DNA of 64,000 nt. Origin: Trichoplax adhaerens (Eukaryota > Placozoa > Uniplacotomia > Trichoplacea > Trichoplacidae). The DNA lies in contig NW_002060949.1 in the NCBI RefSeq assembly GCF_000150275.1, positions 5,747,535 to 5,811,534 on the forward strand, given 5' to 3'. A model generated the notes under the pieces. It was not told where the DNA came from and made no database searches. It was given only the letters and a program-made list of their open reading frames with translations. Positions 43,720 to 58,272 of the stretch are shown piece by piece (within the stretch, counting starts at the first letter, position 1; the number at the start of each line of letters is the position of its first letter). Both the position numbers and the translations under genes were made by a program.

Positions 43720-44870
43720 TAATCTGTATGACTGTACAGTACAGAGTACAGTAGAACTGCGAGTCAGCGAGTTCATGTACTGTACACTGTACACTGTACT
43801 GTACCGTATGGTAAGGTGAAGCGTAAAAGCAGGTCATCCTCACCCGTACTGTACCGTAGAAAGTCCGGCAGCGAAACCGCACACTGGACAGTATGTAAGG
43901 ATCAATAGCGAGCGCATGTTTATTTATTTATTTTATACTGTACCGTAATGCAAGATCAGGCGTTACGTACAGTATAGTACTGTACTTTACAGTGTACAGT
44001 ACGTATGATACAGTACAACATCGTCAAAGGAAGGTACTGTACACTGTGCAATGTACACATTAGAATCACGTTATCACGTATGCACGTTATGACCACAAAG
44101 CGTTTACATAATCATGGACATCAGGGTCGTTCATGGGGTCCCGCGAATCGACGAATTCTCTCTTTTAGTAGTCCCTGATCGAATGGATTCATTTCGTCAT
44201 CTATTTTATTATAGGGTATTTGTTCTAAAGACTAAGATAGAGCGTCCACAATCATAACACTGGTCGACAATTTATTTGTAAATACTACTAGAATAGTATT
44301 TTAACATTCTAAAACGCATTCAGCATTCAACGTTATGTTGTGGGGTTGATGTTGGGGGTTGTCTCCCAAAGCCCCCGGATTACAGTACAATGCTTTTATT
44401 TCGGGTGAAAGGTGAAGGTTCACGGCTAGATGCTAACCTACGGTTAACTTGCCGTAACTCTTAACGGATACGTCTGACTCTGTCATGATAACAGGATATT
44501 CATTGCAGTACAGTACTGTATAGTACATTGAGCACTGAGTGAGTAACTATACGTACTGTACGTGTCGAGTTCGACTAGGGTCCGAACCAGACCAGGCCAG
44601 ATCATAAAGACCTCTACGGTCTACACCCTCTACAGTACGTTTCTGAAAGGCTTACAGTACAGTACGATGTACTGTACACTGTACCATACTGGAAAGCACT
44701 CCATTGATAAAGTGGTCAATGGGTTGAAAGTGTTTTTAGTCGAAAACGATTCCTTATTTACTCTAACGCCAACAGATTTTTCAATGCAATTTTGCAAGTA
44801 CAGTACTGTAGTCTCTGGTTATGAGAGTGTATCCTACTGCAATCAGTTGTTACGTATTTAAGGATTGTAC
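43720..44870. repeat. Cluster of GTAC-centred palindromic words
   Basis: Self-complementary words such as TACAGTACTGTA, TGTACAGTACA and GTACTGTACA recur many times on both strands. Some pair as short inverted repeats, for example TACAGTACA with TGTACTGTA near 44655-44680. Smaller clusters occur near 53,220-53,260, 53,430-53,460 and 54,130-54,200. Confidence 0.75.
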
Positions 44871-46640
44871 GCAGAGATAGGTTGAGGGTACAGGAATGAG
44901 TAAGACCTTTCGATGTAGTGGTCTATTATGATGAGCTATTACGTATTCATTGATGCAATCAATTGAACTGTTTTAGAATCATAGTTACTCTACGATATAT
45001 ATAGCTGTTTAAGACAACAATAGGCATGAGATTATTTCTACGGATATTCTAGGCTTTTCAACCGGCTTTGAAGTGTTAAACAGTCAATCTGCAGTAATGA
45101 ATACCGTATATTGGTGACACACTACACTCGATACTTTGGACATGAAGGGTTATAACCAGTCGAGTTGATTGCTAAAATTCGACACGATGGCAGAATAAAA
45201 TTTTATTTGAAGTTGTAAAATTATTTTTTCGATATAGCATTTCAGCTATAAGTTATACGCACAATATATATATATTCAGTTCGGAAATTGAATGTGAGTG
45301 GATTGTAAAATTTGAACTGTATCCGTTTTATAACGGGTACTACCAAATCAATTAAGATTAATCTTAATTCGCCTTAGTCTATTCTTTTTTTTCATTGTGT
45401 CACGTTCGATGTATGCCTGCTTATGGTACGTAATTATAGACCGCGAACTTATTACAATTGATTACAGTTGACCGCTTCTTTCTAAAATGAGTGAGTTTGC
45501 ATACAGGTACTTCTGGCACGAACCAACAAGTAGCACTATGCTTACAATACATTCAGTAGTTCCGCTAACAGGCCTATTTCCGCAATAGCCCATCACAGAA
45601 TCCCGTAAAATGGTCGATGTACAACCTTACTGATGATTATTAAGAATTCTTCTTAAACATGGTATTAATATCCTTACGAATATTTTACAGTCATTTTGGA
45701 TAGTATTTGGAATAAATTTTTCTTTGCATTTATTGATTACTTTGGAGAATTGTTCATTATAGAGTGAAAAGCAAGATTCTATTAGAGACTCGAGAAAGCA
45801 TGGCTGATCGTAAATTCATTTACCTGCACTATAGCAATGCAAAATGTAAAAAGTGCTATAGTAATATACATGGACTTTGCAATTATAATTATAAGATCCC
45901 AGTGGCATAAATGATTTGAAATAAGCCAAGTTATCTTATTCTATCTCAGTGCTGATTGATCTCAGCCAGCTGTTTGTTAATCTCTGCTAGCAACCTACAG
46001 CAGATATACGGAAATATGCGTAAGCACTCTCCTTTCATTAATTAATTAGTGAATTATTAAATATACAAATAATTTCTTAATGCAGAGGATACTATAATTA
46101 AAGGATACTTGTTATCATTTAACGAAGCAACTGGTAGTTTGGTATCCTATAACCGGGTCTGAAGTATAAATTAATTAATATATATAAGCTTATATACTAA
46201 AGTTGCGTAACGTATACTTAACGATAAAAAAATATAATTAAGACTTATATCACAAATAAAGTCAAGAATAAAAATAGTGTCCATGTCTGTACATCTATAG
46301 TATGTATAATTAACTGATCAATAATTAATTTAAAATTCGGCTTAGTGGTTTATTATGGAAACTAGGATTATTATTTTAGAGATTTACGCATAATATTATC
46401 GTAGCATTGATTATACTGTACAGTGTACGGTGTACAATCTACTGCATCTATTGTACGTTCCATACATCTTCTTAGGCATGTAGTAGGCATATGTACAGTA
46501 AGTATATAGTAGCTAGCATTTCTCGTTTCTGTTGTGGTAGCTTGTGTGTAATTAACTAATAAAAGATAAAACTAAATTAGGTGCTCTCCAAACTATCGAC
46601 TGTGTGAGTGCGACTACTGAGTCTGGTGAAATATATACGC

Positions 46641-46658
46641 GTATGCAGTATACTGCAT
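46641..46658. repeat. 18-bp perfect palindrome
   Basis: TATGCAGTATACTGCATA is its own reverse complement. It stands about 1.5 kb upstream of the membrane-protein gene with no other associated feature. Confidence 0.9.
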
Positions 46659-48118
46659 ATACCACGTTACTGATCTAGAGATATATTGTATAGATATATA
46701 TATACATAATATATATACTCTGGAGGTATAAATTACGCAAGGCACACTTCAGGATATTTATACTTTCATCTTAACAATCACTGGAGTCTACGTATATGTG
46801 ACTATATACTGTGGAATGTACAGTATACGGTATAGGCTATAGTACTATAGTTCATCTTTATCATGGCTATTTAGCTGCTTCACAAACTAGCAGTAAAACA
46901 AACATAAACTTATTTATATTATCAACTATCTATACAGTACGTACACTATACGCTATCGATAAACAGTCGGTTGAAACGTATATCATCTCAATTTTTCGGC
47001 CTCGACATCATCTCAGGATATATGATACATGATTATTTTAAACATCTTCTTCGACAACACTAGACGCTCGTCAATAAACATATACTGTATATAATAACAG
47101 TCGTCCTCTATTATCATCGTGGCTCTGTAAAAAATTACACACAATCACCATATCTAATTTTAGGTTTCGGCGGCATGAAAAGCCAAGATTTAAAAAGGAA
47201 ATAACGTCTTTAAGTGATGTAACAACTCTTAAATCAATATTCTGCTACTATCGTCGCACGTGAAAGATACAAATTTTACAGTACCGACACTTTGAAATCT
47301 TTAATCACATTACAATTTCTTGCTTGGCACTACGATGATCCTATAATAATAGTGGAACAGAGAACGCCAATTAACTTTAAACTATTTCAAATTTTTATGT
47401 AATAAAACTATACTAGTACCCAAAACTAATCCTAGCACTCTATTATAGCTCTAGTATCAAGAAGCACTGCATGGTAATTAAGTAACTCGTATAATAACAA
47501 TATCGAACAAGGTACTAAAAGGCACTGCTATCAAAAAATGATCTGGGTGTTAATTTCAAGTAAGTTCTTTTTATTTTGACACCATGTTCACAATCTATCT
47601 TCAATACTCCATACATTATTAAACTCATCGAAAGGAAAGCTTCGAGTAGTAATGATAAAATTCTTTTATCTGTCTTAAGTGATATCACATTCCGTATCCA
47701 ACAGCGCTACCACAAGAGCATGCTGAAGTGATCACCTGCTAGTACTTAACAGTAGGAATCACATTTAACATTGGTGAAAATTATTAATATAGTACTGGAT
47801 ACAGTCACGATCTTTTCCTAGTTACTACGGCAACATCAACCTTGGACATCCATCCATCAAAAGACTCCTTTAATACTAGTTATCAACAATTGATCTAAAT
47901 TATTTAAATTCTGAGAGCCATCTTGTATCTTAAATGATAACCTTCCTTTTCTTTTCCTGGTGTTGATAACGATTTCACTGCTATTGGAAACTATCTTAAA
48001 AAACATATATCCTGACAATTGTCGGTTTTTTTGATTTGCTACATTAAGTTTCATTACCTGTAATAACCTGTTGTCTCTCAATCCGCTTCCTTACTTCCTT
48101 TTATAATTATCTCGCTAT

Positions 48119-49573
48119 TTGAACTATTCTACTATGGCCTTAACTTTCGATCAAAAAAAGTATCAACTTAGCCTTAAAGATCGATTCGAGATTATCGTTG
48201 ACGATCTTAAAGAAAGGAAAAAGTTAAAAATTTTAGAATTGATCTGTGTAACACCGTTATTTTTGTTAGGCCTTATCGCTGATATAATGCTTTTAGTTGA
48301 TATTGACAGAAGATCAAGTTATCTTGAAACGATCATCAAGAACGAAGGATTAGTTGTTAATACGTCAGGATTCGATTTGAATACAACCACTGTTAGCAGT
48401 AATTGTTCATCTATTTACAATGTTGGAAATTTGAGTAATGATTATCTGGATAAACGGAGGGCGTACTGCTTTTTTTTCTTTTTATATTTAGTTATCGTTT
48501 TGTCATTTTGTACTTGTTTCTATATTTTAATTCATTATCCTGAGGCAATGAAGGAATATTATTCGTTTAAAGTTGTCGCAAAACTTTCAAAATTTTTTAT
48601 ATTTCTATGGAATGCAGTGCCACAAGCCTGCTTAGTAGTAATTTTGTATAACCTAGATAATAAAAATGACGGTATAAATTGTTTATATGGCACCATTACA
48701 CCGGAAGCCACAGCTACTAGTATGCCTGTAGTGGTAAGACCTTTTCACTCAAGCGTTCAAGATCTAAAGTTGGTATATGTATTGCTTTGTGCGTTCTACA
48801 TGATGGCAGTTGGCATTTATCATGGTTACTTTGTAGCAAAGCCAATCAGGGATGATATTTGTGGAGGTGATAGCATTTGGCGTTCTTATACTGCCTGTTC
48901 AAGAATCATATGGTACCTAACTGTTGCCGTTGTAACTGCTATATTCTCATTTCCTATCGCAATAACAGCCAAGGAAAATCCTGTTACTCAGTTAACTGGA
49001 TCAGTTTTAACGTACTTCTTAATATTCTTACTATGTTTATTTGCACTAAGTCTTACTTTCGTATCTGTAACACTTGATTTGTATGAAAACTATTTACAAG
49101 AATATGTTCCATTTACTGAAAAGTTAACTAGTCCCATATTTTATTACATTATTAATCTCTTTCTATCGTGTATTATTACGCCATTGGGCTTCTTTGTAAT
49201 CAATCTTGCGGAGTTTATTCTAATATTTGCATCTTTTTATATTTACTACCGAACTATAAAGAAAGGTAGTAAATTAATATCAAATTCATATAAATTCGGC
49301 CAAGATCCTCCGCCAAAATTGGATACTGACGGCATTACTTATAGAAAAGATCCCATCGTGGATAATAACAACTATATTTATCGTCCCAATGATCAGTTAA
49401 ACAGCAACACTCTAAATGGTACGCACATTCTAGCTATGAAAGATGAAGAACTCAATCGAAAAATTCAATTTGCACATGGCGATAACGCTACAATTGACGA
49501 AAATGGCAAAACTCTAACTATTAGAGCACCTTATTATAACGTTATATATTCAGTTGATGAAAGATTAGTGTAA
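48119..49573 (+). CDS. Orphan multi-pass membrane protein
   Basis: Single-exon open frame of 484 residues; function not recognised. Hydrophobic segments at about 37-61, 115-138, 157-178, 216-240, 262-284, 293-320 and 338-377, the last possibly two helices, predict seven or eight passes. The loop after segment 1 (about 62-114) holds several N-glycosylation sequons (NTS, NTT, NCS, NLS) and a Cys, so it is probably outside the cell or in the lumen, with the charged N-terminus inside. The tail after about 380 is hydrophilic, with an acidic/basic mix and no obvious motif. Met6 is an alternative start. No signal peptide, no GPCR DRY or NPxxY motif and no transporter signature were seen. The lack of introns contrasts with all other genes here and might reflect retroposition or lineage-specific origin. 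Confidence 0.8.
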   Translation: MNYSTMALTFDQKKYQLSLKDRFEIIVDDLKERKKLKILELICVTPLFLLGLIADIMLLVDIDRRSSYLETIIKNEGLVVNTSGFDLNTTTVSSNCSSIYNVGNLSNDYLDKRRAYCFFFFLYLVIVLSFCTCFYILIHYPEAMKEYYSFKVVAKLSKFFIFLWNAVPQACLVVILYNLDNKNDGINCLYGTITPEATATSMPVVVRPFHSSVQDLKLVYVLLCAFYMMAVGIYHGYFVAKPIRDDICGGDSIWRSYTACSRIIWYLTVAVVTAIFSFPIAITAKENPVTQLTGSVLTYFLIFLLCLFALSLTFVSVTLDLYENYLQEYVPFTEKLTSPIFYYIINLFLSCIITPLGFFVINLAEFILIFASFYIYYRTIKKGSKLISNSYKFGQDPPPKLDTDGITYRKDPIVDNNNYIYRPNDQLNSNTLNGTHILAMKDEELNRKIQFAHGDNATIDENGKTLTIRAPYYNVIYSVDERLV

Positions 49574-50527
49574 TTTTTTACTTGATATTAATCTAATAAC
49601 ATTCTGTTGTACTAAAACTTTCTATATATAAACTAGAGTAATTATGTAAAAAACAGGCATATATCGGATCACTCTACACTTTGCAACTAATCTTATCCTG
49701 TACTGATATCAAACTGTTCGTCCTCAAACAAACATGATTTTATTGCATGCTTTTTGATTATGACTCTTAACTATATGTATCATGTGTATTATGTCAGTAT
49801 AGCGGATTTTGATAAGTACCCGTATATACAATTTCTTACAATGTAAATTAGAAGAATAATTATTCAACACTTTAAAAAAGTATTCAAGAACGTCTACGTA
49901 GCCAGCTTAGGCAAGAGAGTTACTTTATCTTTTAAAATTTAATGCCTGTCTATACCGTACGTAAATACCCGTAGAATATGCATCCCGTTTGGTAACATAC
50001 TGTACACAGAAATACACGTAAATTAGTATAATCATATCGAGACGTTTCTTTAGCATAAATTTCATCAATAAAAACAATTGCATATCGTATATCGCAAAAT
50101 AAAGTATTGCTATCTAATAAGATCAAATCTAAACAATTCTAGAAAAGTTGCCTATACAATTAATTACGATTCTCCATATCATAGATTTATTTGTTGTTAC
50201 AAGGAAATCAGAAATTATTACCAGAAACAGTTTTTGTAGCTAACATCTAGTAAGTTGAGAAAATTTATTTTATGTGATCGAACTGTATTGTCTCATTAAT
50301 ACCCCTCATTGATCTTGGTTTATAAGAATCTATGTGATGCTAAAGCATTCTCCACTAGAAAATGAGCCAAATACAGTACCACAACAACTGCATGAACAAT
50401 TTAAAATGTTATCATTATCTAACGTACTGAGTGCGTTATACAATACAACATCAATTCAATAGCTAATTTTATCTCCAGATCATGACGTGCTCGATTAGTT
50501 TATAAAAGAAATAGTGACCAAATGCAA
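49574..50527. other. Intergenic, convergent 3' ends
   Basis: AT-rich stretch between the membrane-protein gene and sepiapterin reductase. AATAAA-like words are present (for example near 50098). Nothing else was recognised. Confidence 0.6.
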
Positions 50528-52473
<1,946 letters not shown>

Positions 52474-54272
52474 GAGATTTCAACCTGATACTGTAATGTA
52501 AAATTGATTTATTTTAAAGTTTTAAGATCACAGATGCATATAAGCTATTGTAAATGTCTTCTGGCTCGAATAATATGATACTGTAGGTCTATTTTTAGAG
52601 TTGATCACTTTCAGTTAGTACTGTGATCCGTTGCTGCAATTCACGATGAGTGTTATTGTCAACATGAAACTGCAGTTGCAAGCGATTGTAAGATCATGAT
52701 GGCTAAACATAGCTAATCCATACTATCTGATATCATTTTCTCCATACGATTGAATAATAACGTACTAGTTTACAAAACCAATCATCATATTTACGAAATG
52801 GATTAAGTTCATCGTAGACTAAAGCACGCTACAATCGCCAGCTATTTACTACCAAGAAATGAAGAGAACTATCGTGCTGTACAGAACAATAGATTTCAGG
52901 TAAGATCGACAGGTACAGTACTGTATATCATTGCAGCCAGTCTAGGAAATTTCGATCAGTATTTTATCTATTAATTTATCGATTAGAACTCGATCATTAG
53001 GTTCAATTTTGTTCTAATGGCTCAATTTAACCATTTCTTAAAGAAAGCAAGACAACTTACCGAACGACCGTTAAGCACTCTCACGTGTCGCCAAATAAAA
53101 AAAAAATTAATAAAACTATTTCGGAGCATGGGCGTTGGGAAATCGCTGTGCTTGGTAGTTGGTAGTAGACTGTATTTAATTGAATCTACTGTACTGTAGT
53201 GTAGGAAACGGCACACCGTTTAGTGTACACTGTACAGTATGGACAGTACTGTATGTAGAAAATATACTACTGGTATTTCTAGTTAAAATGCCAACGGTTG
53301 TTGACTGTACTAATAATGTGCAGGCTGATTATTTGATTGCCCATTTCAACTGAATGGTAAGGGCAATAATCTGTCCGCGATTGATATCCAAATTAGCTGC
53401 TAATGTAGATTGGTTTAGTAGTCCATGGTACAGTACTGAGTGCATTAGATGGTACAGTACTGTAAGTAAACATGGGCAGAAGTTTTCTCTACACTGTGTA
53501 AATAATTATTTGAAATAATTAAATTATTAATTCATTCATTAATTCCTGTGTAGCTTAGTTTGTAAAAATTGATCAAGACAAAAGAGTCTGTGATTAGACT
53601 GAATAATCCCTAAGTGCAGCAGCCTACTGGTCCAACACTCCATGAAGAACTCTAGTTAAGCAAGAGTGCAGACAGTTACTTATACAAGCACATTAGGTTA
53701 CAGTTCTGGAGTAAGGATTTAAGTTAATTCAATTTTCAAAACACAAATATGAGCAATCCTACCATTGACCAGTCATACCAAACAATTTTGTATGTGTGCA
53801 ATCTAAAAGAAAAGAAAACGTATGGACTGCACACAGTAGCTGCAGTACTTTACTAGACCAGGAGTAGAAACCCCCTTGAATGAACGGGGCTTTACTTGAT
53901 CAGGCAAGGCCAAAATGTCGAAAAATACTTAATGTATTTACTAATTGAAGAATATTTATGATATTGCATAATACAACGGCGGTATGTAAGAAGAACTTTA
54001 TGAAATCGATTAATCGAGTATCGCCATATTGGCATATCAATAACTGGAAAGAATTTGCAATAGTATTTTGACGCCCCAATATCCGTCCATCCGATACGGA
54101 TAGAACAGTCCTGTATCCGGCTGTCCATTCTACAGTACAGTACTGTAGAGCTTCTTCTTTACAGTGCAGTGTACAGTACACTTTGTACGGTATGGTACTG
54201 TGCACTGTGTGCAGTATTGCCGCCAAAGACGATGAAAACTCATTTCGAACAAATTACCCTCTCTCAATAGAT
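52474..54272. other. Intergenic between divergent SPR and POLE2
   Basis: Should contain both promoters. GTAC-type palindromes cluster at 53,170-53,260, 53,430-53,460 and 54,130-54,200. The word TTTAGTAGTCCATGG occurs at 53414-53428. Small frames at 53017-53199 and 53892-54226 look like chance. Confidence 0.55.
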
Positions 54273-57200
54273 ATGGCCACAAATTATAATGGCATCATCA
54301 TTAAATCTTTCAAGTTGCATGGCTTACTACTTAGTAGGTAAGTTTCGACACGAACTGATATGACACAGCTACATTATGATAGAGCTCGTATAGTGAAAGA
54401 AATATTTGGTAACCGTAGGACGGCTGCGATTGCCAAGTTGCTACATGAAGTTGATATAGCAGTGTTCCTCTATAGCTAAACTGTCGGTCATGTTCTGACT
54501 ATAATCTTCCGACAACGAAGTGTGATAACATCGATGTTAGATCAATCTTTATGCGTTTACAACATACAGTACATGGGCAGATTACAGCAGTGTATGTCTA
54601 CCCTATGTTATAGCGATAATATTGAATACTAGTTATCATAAGTTACCAGGTTGATGTTTGGTATAACCTGCTACATCCAGCTACAGTACAGTAGAATTAA
54701 GTGTACGTACTTTTGATTATAATTATATTATTATTGTTGATTACAATGACGTACGTATATGCATAGAATTATGCCTTACACTGCGCTTTCTTCGTCATTA
54801 GTGAGGCCTGTAGATATTTAAATGAAAATTTGCCAATATCACATGGATCTAATAAAGAAAAATTAAATGAAAATTTGCAATTGATTATCGATGCGTTACA
54901 AAGGCAACCTTGTTAGTAAGCTCTGCATTTGTAGCTAACAGATTTGGCAATGATGTTCGATTTTCGCGCCAAACTTAAGATCTTAAATATTTTAGACGAA
55001 CTAAATTGAAAGTTTTATAAATAATACAGTAACTTAAATTAAATTTCCTAGCATCGTCTACTATTATCGACAAGGGACGTGTAGAATCAGCAATTCAAGA
55101 ATGCCAACAAAATTCTCATGACGAGCAGAGGTTAGCATATTTCATTCATAGCCACTTGTTGCATTGCATGTGTGCTAGATGACTGGTACTGATTGAGCTG
55201 CAAAACTGTAACTTTTCTAAAGCACATAAATAACGGTATCATCTCTATTGCCCGTTGTTTAAATTAATGTTACTGTGCTCAGTAATATGCAGATGATGCT
55301 TTACATGTACTTTTACTGTGTGTCCAATATGCTTTAACTTATCACATCATTATTTCTTCTCTTTCATAACTACAGCAAAATCTTCAATGTTATTAATATC
55401 TTCAAGTAAGGAAACATCTACTGATATCCTGTATATCATTTCAATTGCTCTATTACTTTTACTATCAAATTGCTATTGCAGAATAGCTAAAATCTAACAT
55501 TAATTAGCAAAACGAAATTATCCTCGATCTTGATATTAAACATTGTTATTCTCTATGTAATGCGTTGATTTTATTAGAACTCCAAAATATTATTATAATA
55601 CGGAAAAAAAGAAATTCCTACGGTAATAGCCGTAAAAATTGCTGGCTGTTTTTATTTAATTTAAAAAAGACCGTCAACACATTCTTTAATTATTGATAAC
55701 GTTTATCTAATTGTAATACATCAGTGGCAATGATGATACTAACACTTTTGGATTAGCGAAGGACAAGGCAGCATACTTTCGAGAAAGATATAACCTTATC
55801 TATCAGGTAATTACCATCGTCTAGACTTTATGATCAATGCAGGATATTACATTAGAATAAGATCTATTCTTAATCATAGCACTGATTGACTGATATAGCG
55901 CCATCAAATACTGCTGTACTGATTAAAGTTACTACCTTATCTACTCGTAATTAGAGAACTATCCGTCATGATCTATTTTGCCCGTCGTCTACGGGTAATA
56001 AAAATATCGACAAATATCGTCAGCAACAACAATTTGAGGTAGAGAAGTTGTAAGCCTTAACCGTTTTAAATATTATGCTATACAGTAGGAGTCAACAGGT
56101 TATATTACACGGAATCGATAGCTGTGCATAAGTAAGATAGGATAACTTTATTCTAGGTAGAAAGAATGTCATCGCGATTATAGATAATAGCGAATATAAA
56201 TAATTAAATCAAATTACTCTTTTTCACAGTTAAAATCCATAGAATATCTTTTATCAACTAGTAGAATAGAAGACAAAATCGTAGTGCTTGGTATGATTAC
56301 AAGGCACAGGGAGGTAATACTTGTATAATACCCAAAATAGCTTTATATTTGTACTTAAGGTGCTGAGCTAGAGGCCCTGTTTCCACTCTTTAGGGAGGTT
56401 TCGCTCTCGAGGACATTACCGGAATAGTAAAGCTTGATATATCGAAGACCTTATTTCACGCTGGCTTATTTACTGAAGCATGTTTTGTATTGGCGGAGGG
56501 TGTATACGAAGATGACGTATTTCGGGCCTCAGCTATTGGATTTCCACCAGCTGAACCTGCTAAAAGCTTTTACCGACATTTCGGTGATATTAATTTGTTC
56601 GGTGGTCCCTTCACTAGAAGTTTTAAATTTTCGGTAATTCAAATATTTTTGAGTTATACCTATATCTCTAAGATTACAAATTTGTACCGTAATTATTTTT
56701 TTTTCATATAGATTAATTTAAAAGCAGTTGAAGAGCATAATTCTGGTACTATGCTAATCTTTTTATCTGATGTCTGGCTCGATCAATCAAGTGTATGTTA
56801 TCCTAATAATGAAACAAATTTTTGTCTTTTCATTAGTCTTGCTTTCTTCTGTCATTGTAATTAATTATCCACTACTGTATATATTTGTATGCTACTTTGC
56901 GCTAATACATTGCAAGATTTTAGAAAATTTGTTTTTTACTATAACCAGGTATTAGATAAACTCCGTACTCTTTTTGCTGGGTATTCAAATGCTCCTCCTA
57001 TGGCTTTTATTTTAATCGGAAATTATCTTTCTACACCATACGGGTACAAAGAATCTAAAATTATGAAAGGTGATTATCTGCGAAGAATAGTAACTTTCTG
57101 TCTATCTCCTCCAAGTCAAAAATGCTAATATTGCTACTGCTCCGTTACGTAGAGTGTCTTCAAACATTAGCAGACTTAATTTGCGAATTTCCCAATATCA

Positions 57201-58272
57201 AAGAAAGGTATTAAACGAATTGCCAATAATAGTAGTAAAAGTAACACATCCTGAAGTAACTAGTCAATGTTATCTCTAGAAGTCACTTCGTATTCGTCCC
57301 TAGTATCCATGATGTAGGATTTGGGAATATCTTACCTAGGTTTGTTTGTAAAGATATTTATTTTTTTTTCACTTGTTTATTTGTTGCTCTTGAATGAGCA
57401 CATACGTATTATAGTATAATATATGAATTATTTTATGTTGGATTTTTTAGACCTCCACTTCCTGAGTCGGTAACCGCTGATATAAGAGAGAGGCTTCCGT
57501 GGGTAGACTTTGCATCTAACCCTTGCCGGTAAAATTAATTTTTAATATCCACGTTGTTTTTATATTTTATGTGTGATCAATGATTTTTGATTATGGCTTT
57601 GCAGTATTCAGTACTGTACACAAGATATCGTTATATTTCGAGAGGATATGATTGGAAAAGTTTGCAGAAACTGTATTCACATCCCAGAAGATGGAGAGGA
57701 TATCCCATCACATGTACAGACTAATTTTTAAGCTATGTTGCAAAGTACTAGGTTCGTAGCATATGATACATGTACATTATACTAAAGCAGGAATAACTTA
57801 TAGTTTGTAAGGACAATTACATCTCAAGGCACCTTGTGTCCTTTGCCGTTAAATGTCTCGCCAGTTTATTGGAATTACTCTTATGCTTTAAGCTTATACC
57901 CATCGCCGGACTTGGTATAGTTGTTTAATAGATGTAATATTATGAGAATTACCAATGTAATATCGGCATAGACACGTATGAAACATAATGTATATTGTAT
58001 AGGTCGTTTTAGCCAATAATTACGAACCTTTTGAGATTTCTCGAATTGGAAGCTTATTTATAAATCCTGTAAGCCACTTAACTTTATTGAAATCTTTATA
58101 AAATATCTCCTTTAGATCGTTTAAGGATAGTCTATGCAAATTGTTATTTGTCATTTCTGTCTCGAACCTATTATCTGTTTTTATTAAGGGTTCGTTTTCA
58201 AGAAATGATTTCTCCTTTCAAGTTTACCTACCATCTAGTCGCGAGGCCGAGAAAAGGTCAGTATTAAAATAG
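54273..58272 (+). CDS. POLE2: DNA polymerase epsilon subunit 2 (B subunit)
   Basis: Regulatory B-subunit of the leading-strand polymerase, nuclear. Eighteen exons: 54273-54337, 54802-54911, 55052-55130, 55376-55405, 55578-55622, 55725-55806, 55955-56038, 56230-56313, 56394-56633, 56712-56792, 56949-57069, 57153-57207, 57280-57339, 57451-57528, 57605-57713, 57804-57914, 58003-58068, 58189-58272. All phases close, giving 527 residues, the remembered length of the human protein. The N-terminus ([21 protein letters not shown]) is the small helical domain. An OB-fold ([14 protein letters not shown]) and the inactive calcineurin-like phosphoesterase domain follow ([50 protein letters not shown]), then the terminus [17 protein letters not shown]. 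Exon 4 is only 30 bases. The donor after 54911 (GTTAGT) was chosen to keep frame. Confidence 0.95.

Larger units (their letters stand above)
43666..48118. other. Intergenic, palindrome-rich, no gene recognised
   Basis: Upstream of both ACOX copy C and the membrane-protein gene. 43720-44870 is dense in GTACTGTAC/ACAGTACAGT-type words. 44338-44390 is locally G/C-rich with GGGG and CCCC runs. 46641-46658 is an 18-bp perfect palindrome. Several 70-100-codon frames (44562-44861, 46811-47032, 47857-48081) have no domain features. Confidence 0.55.

Noticed and set aside
44545-44580. Possible tRNA B-box (GAGTTCGACTAGG)
   Set aside because: No matching A-box and no cloverleaf could be folded around it by eye.
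44562-44861. 99-codon frame in the palindrome cluster
   Set aside because: Built mostly from repeated GTAC words; no domain and no splice partners.
47857-48081. 74-codon minus-strand frame upstream of the membrane-protein gene
   Set aside because: Lys/Asn-rich with no family and no exon chain; treated as chance.
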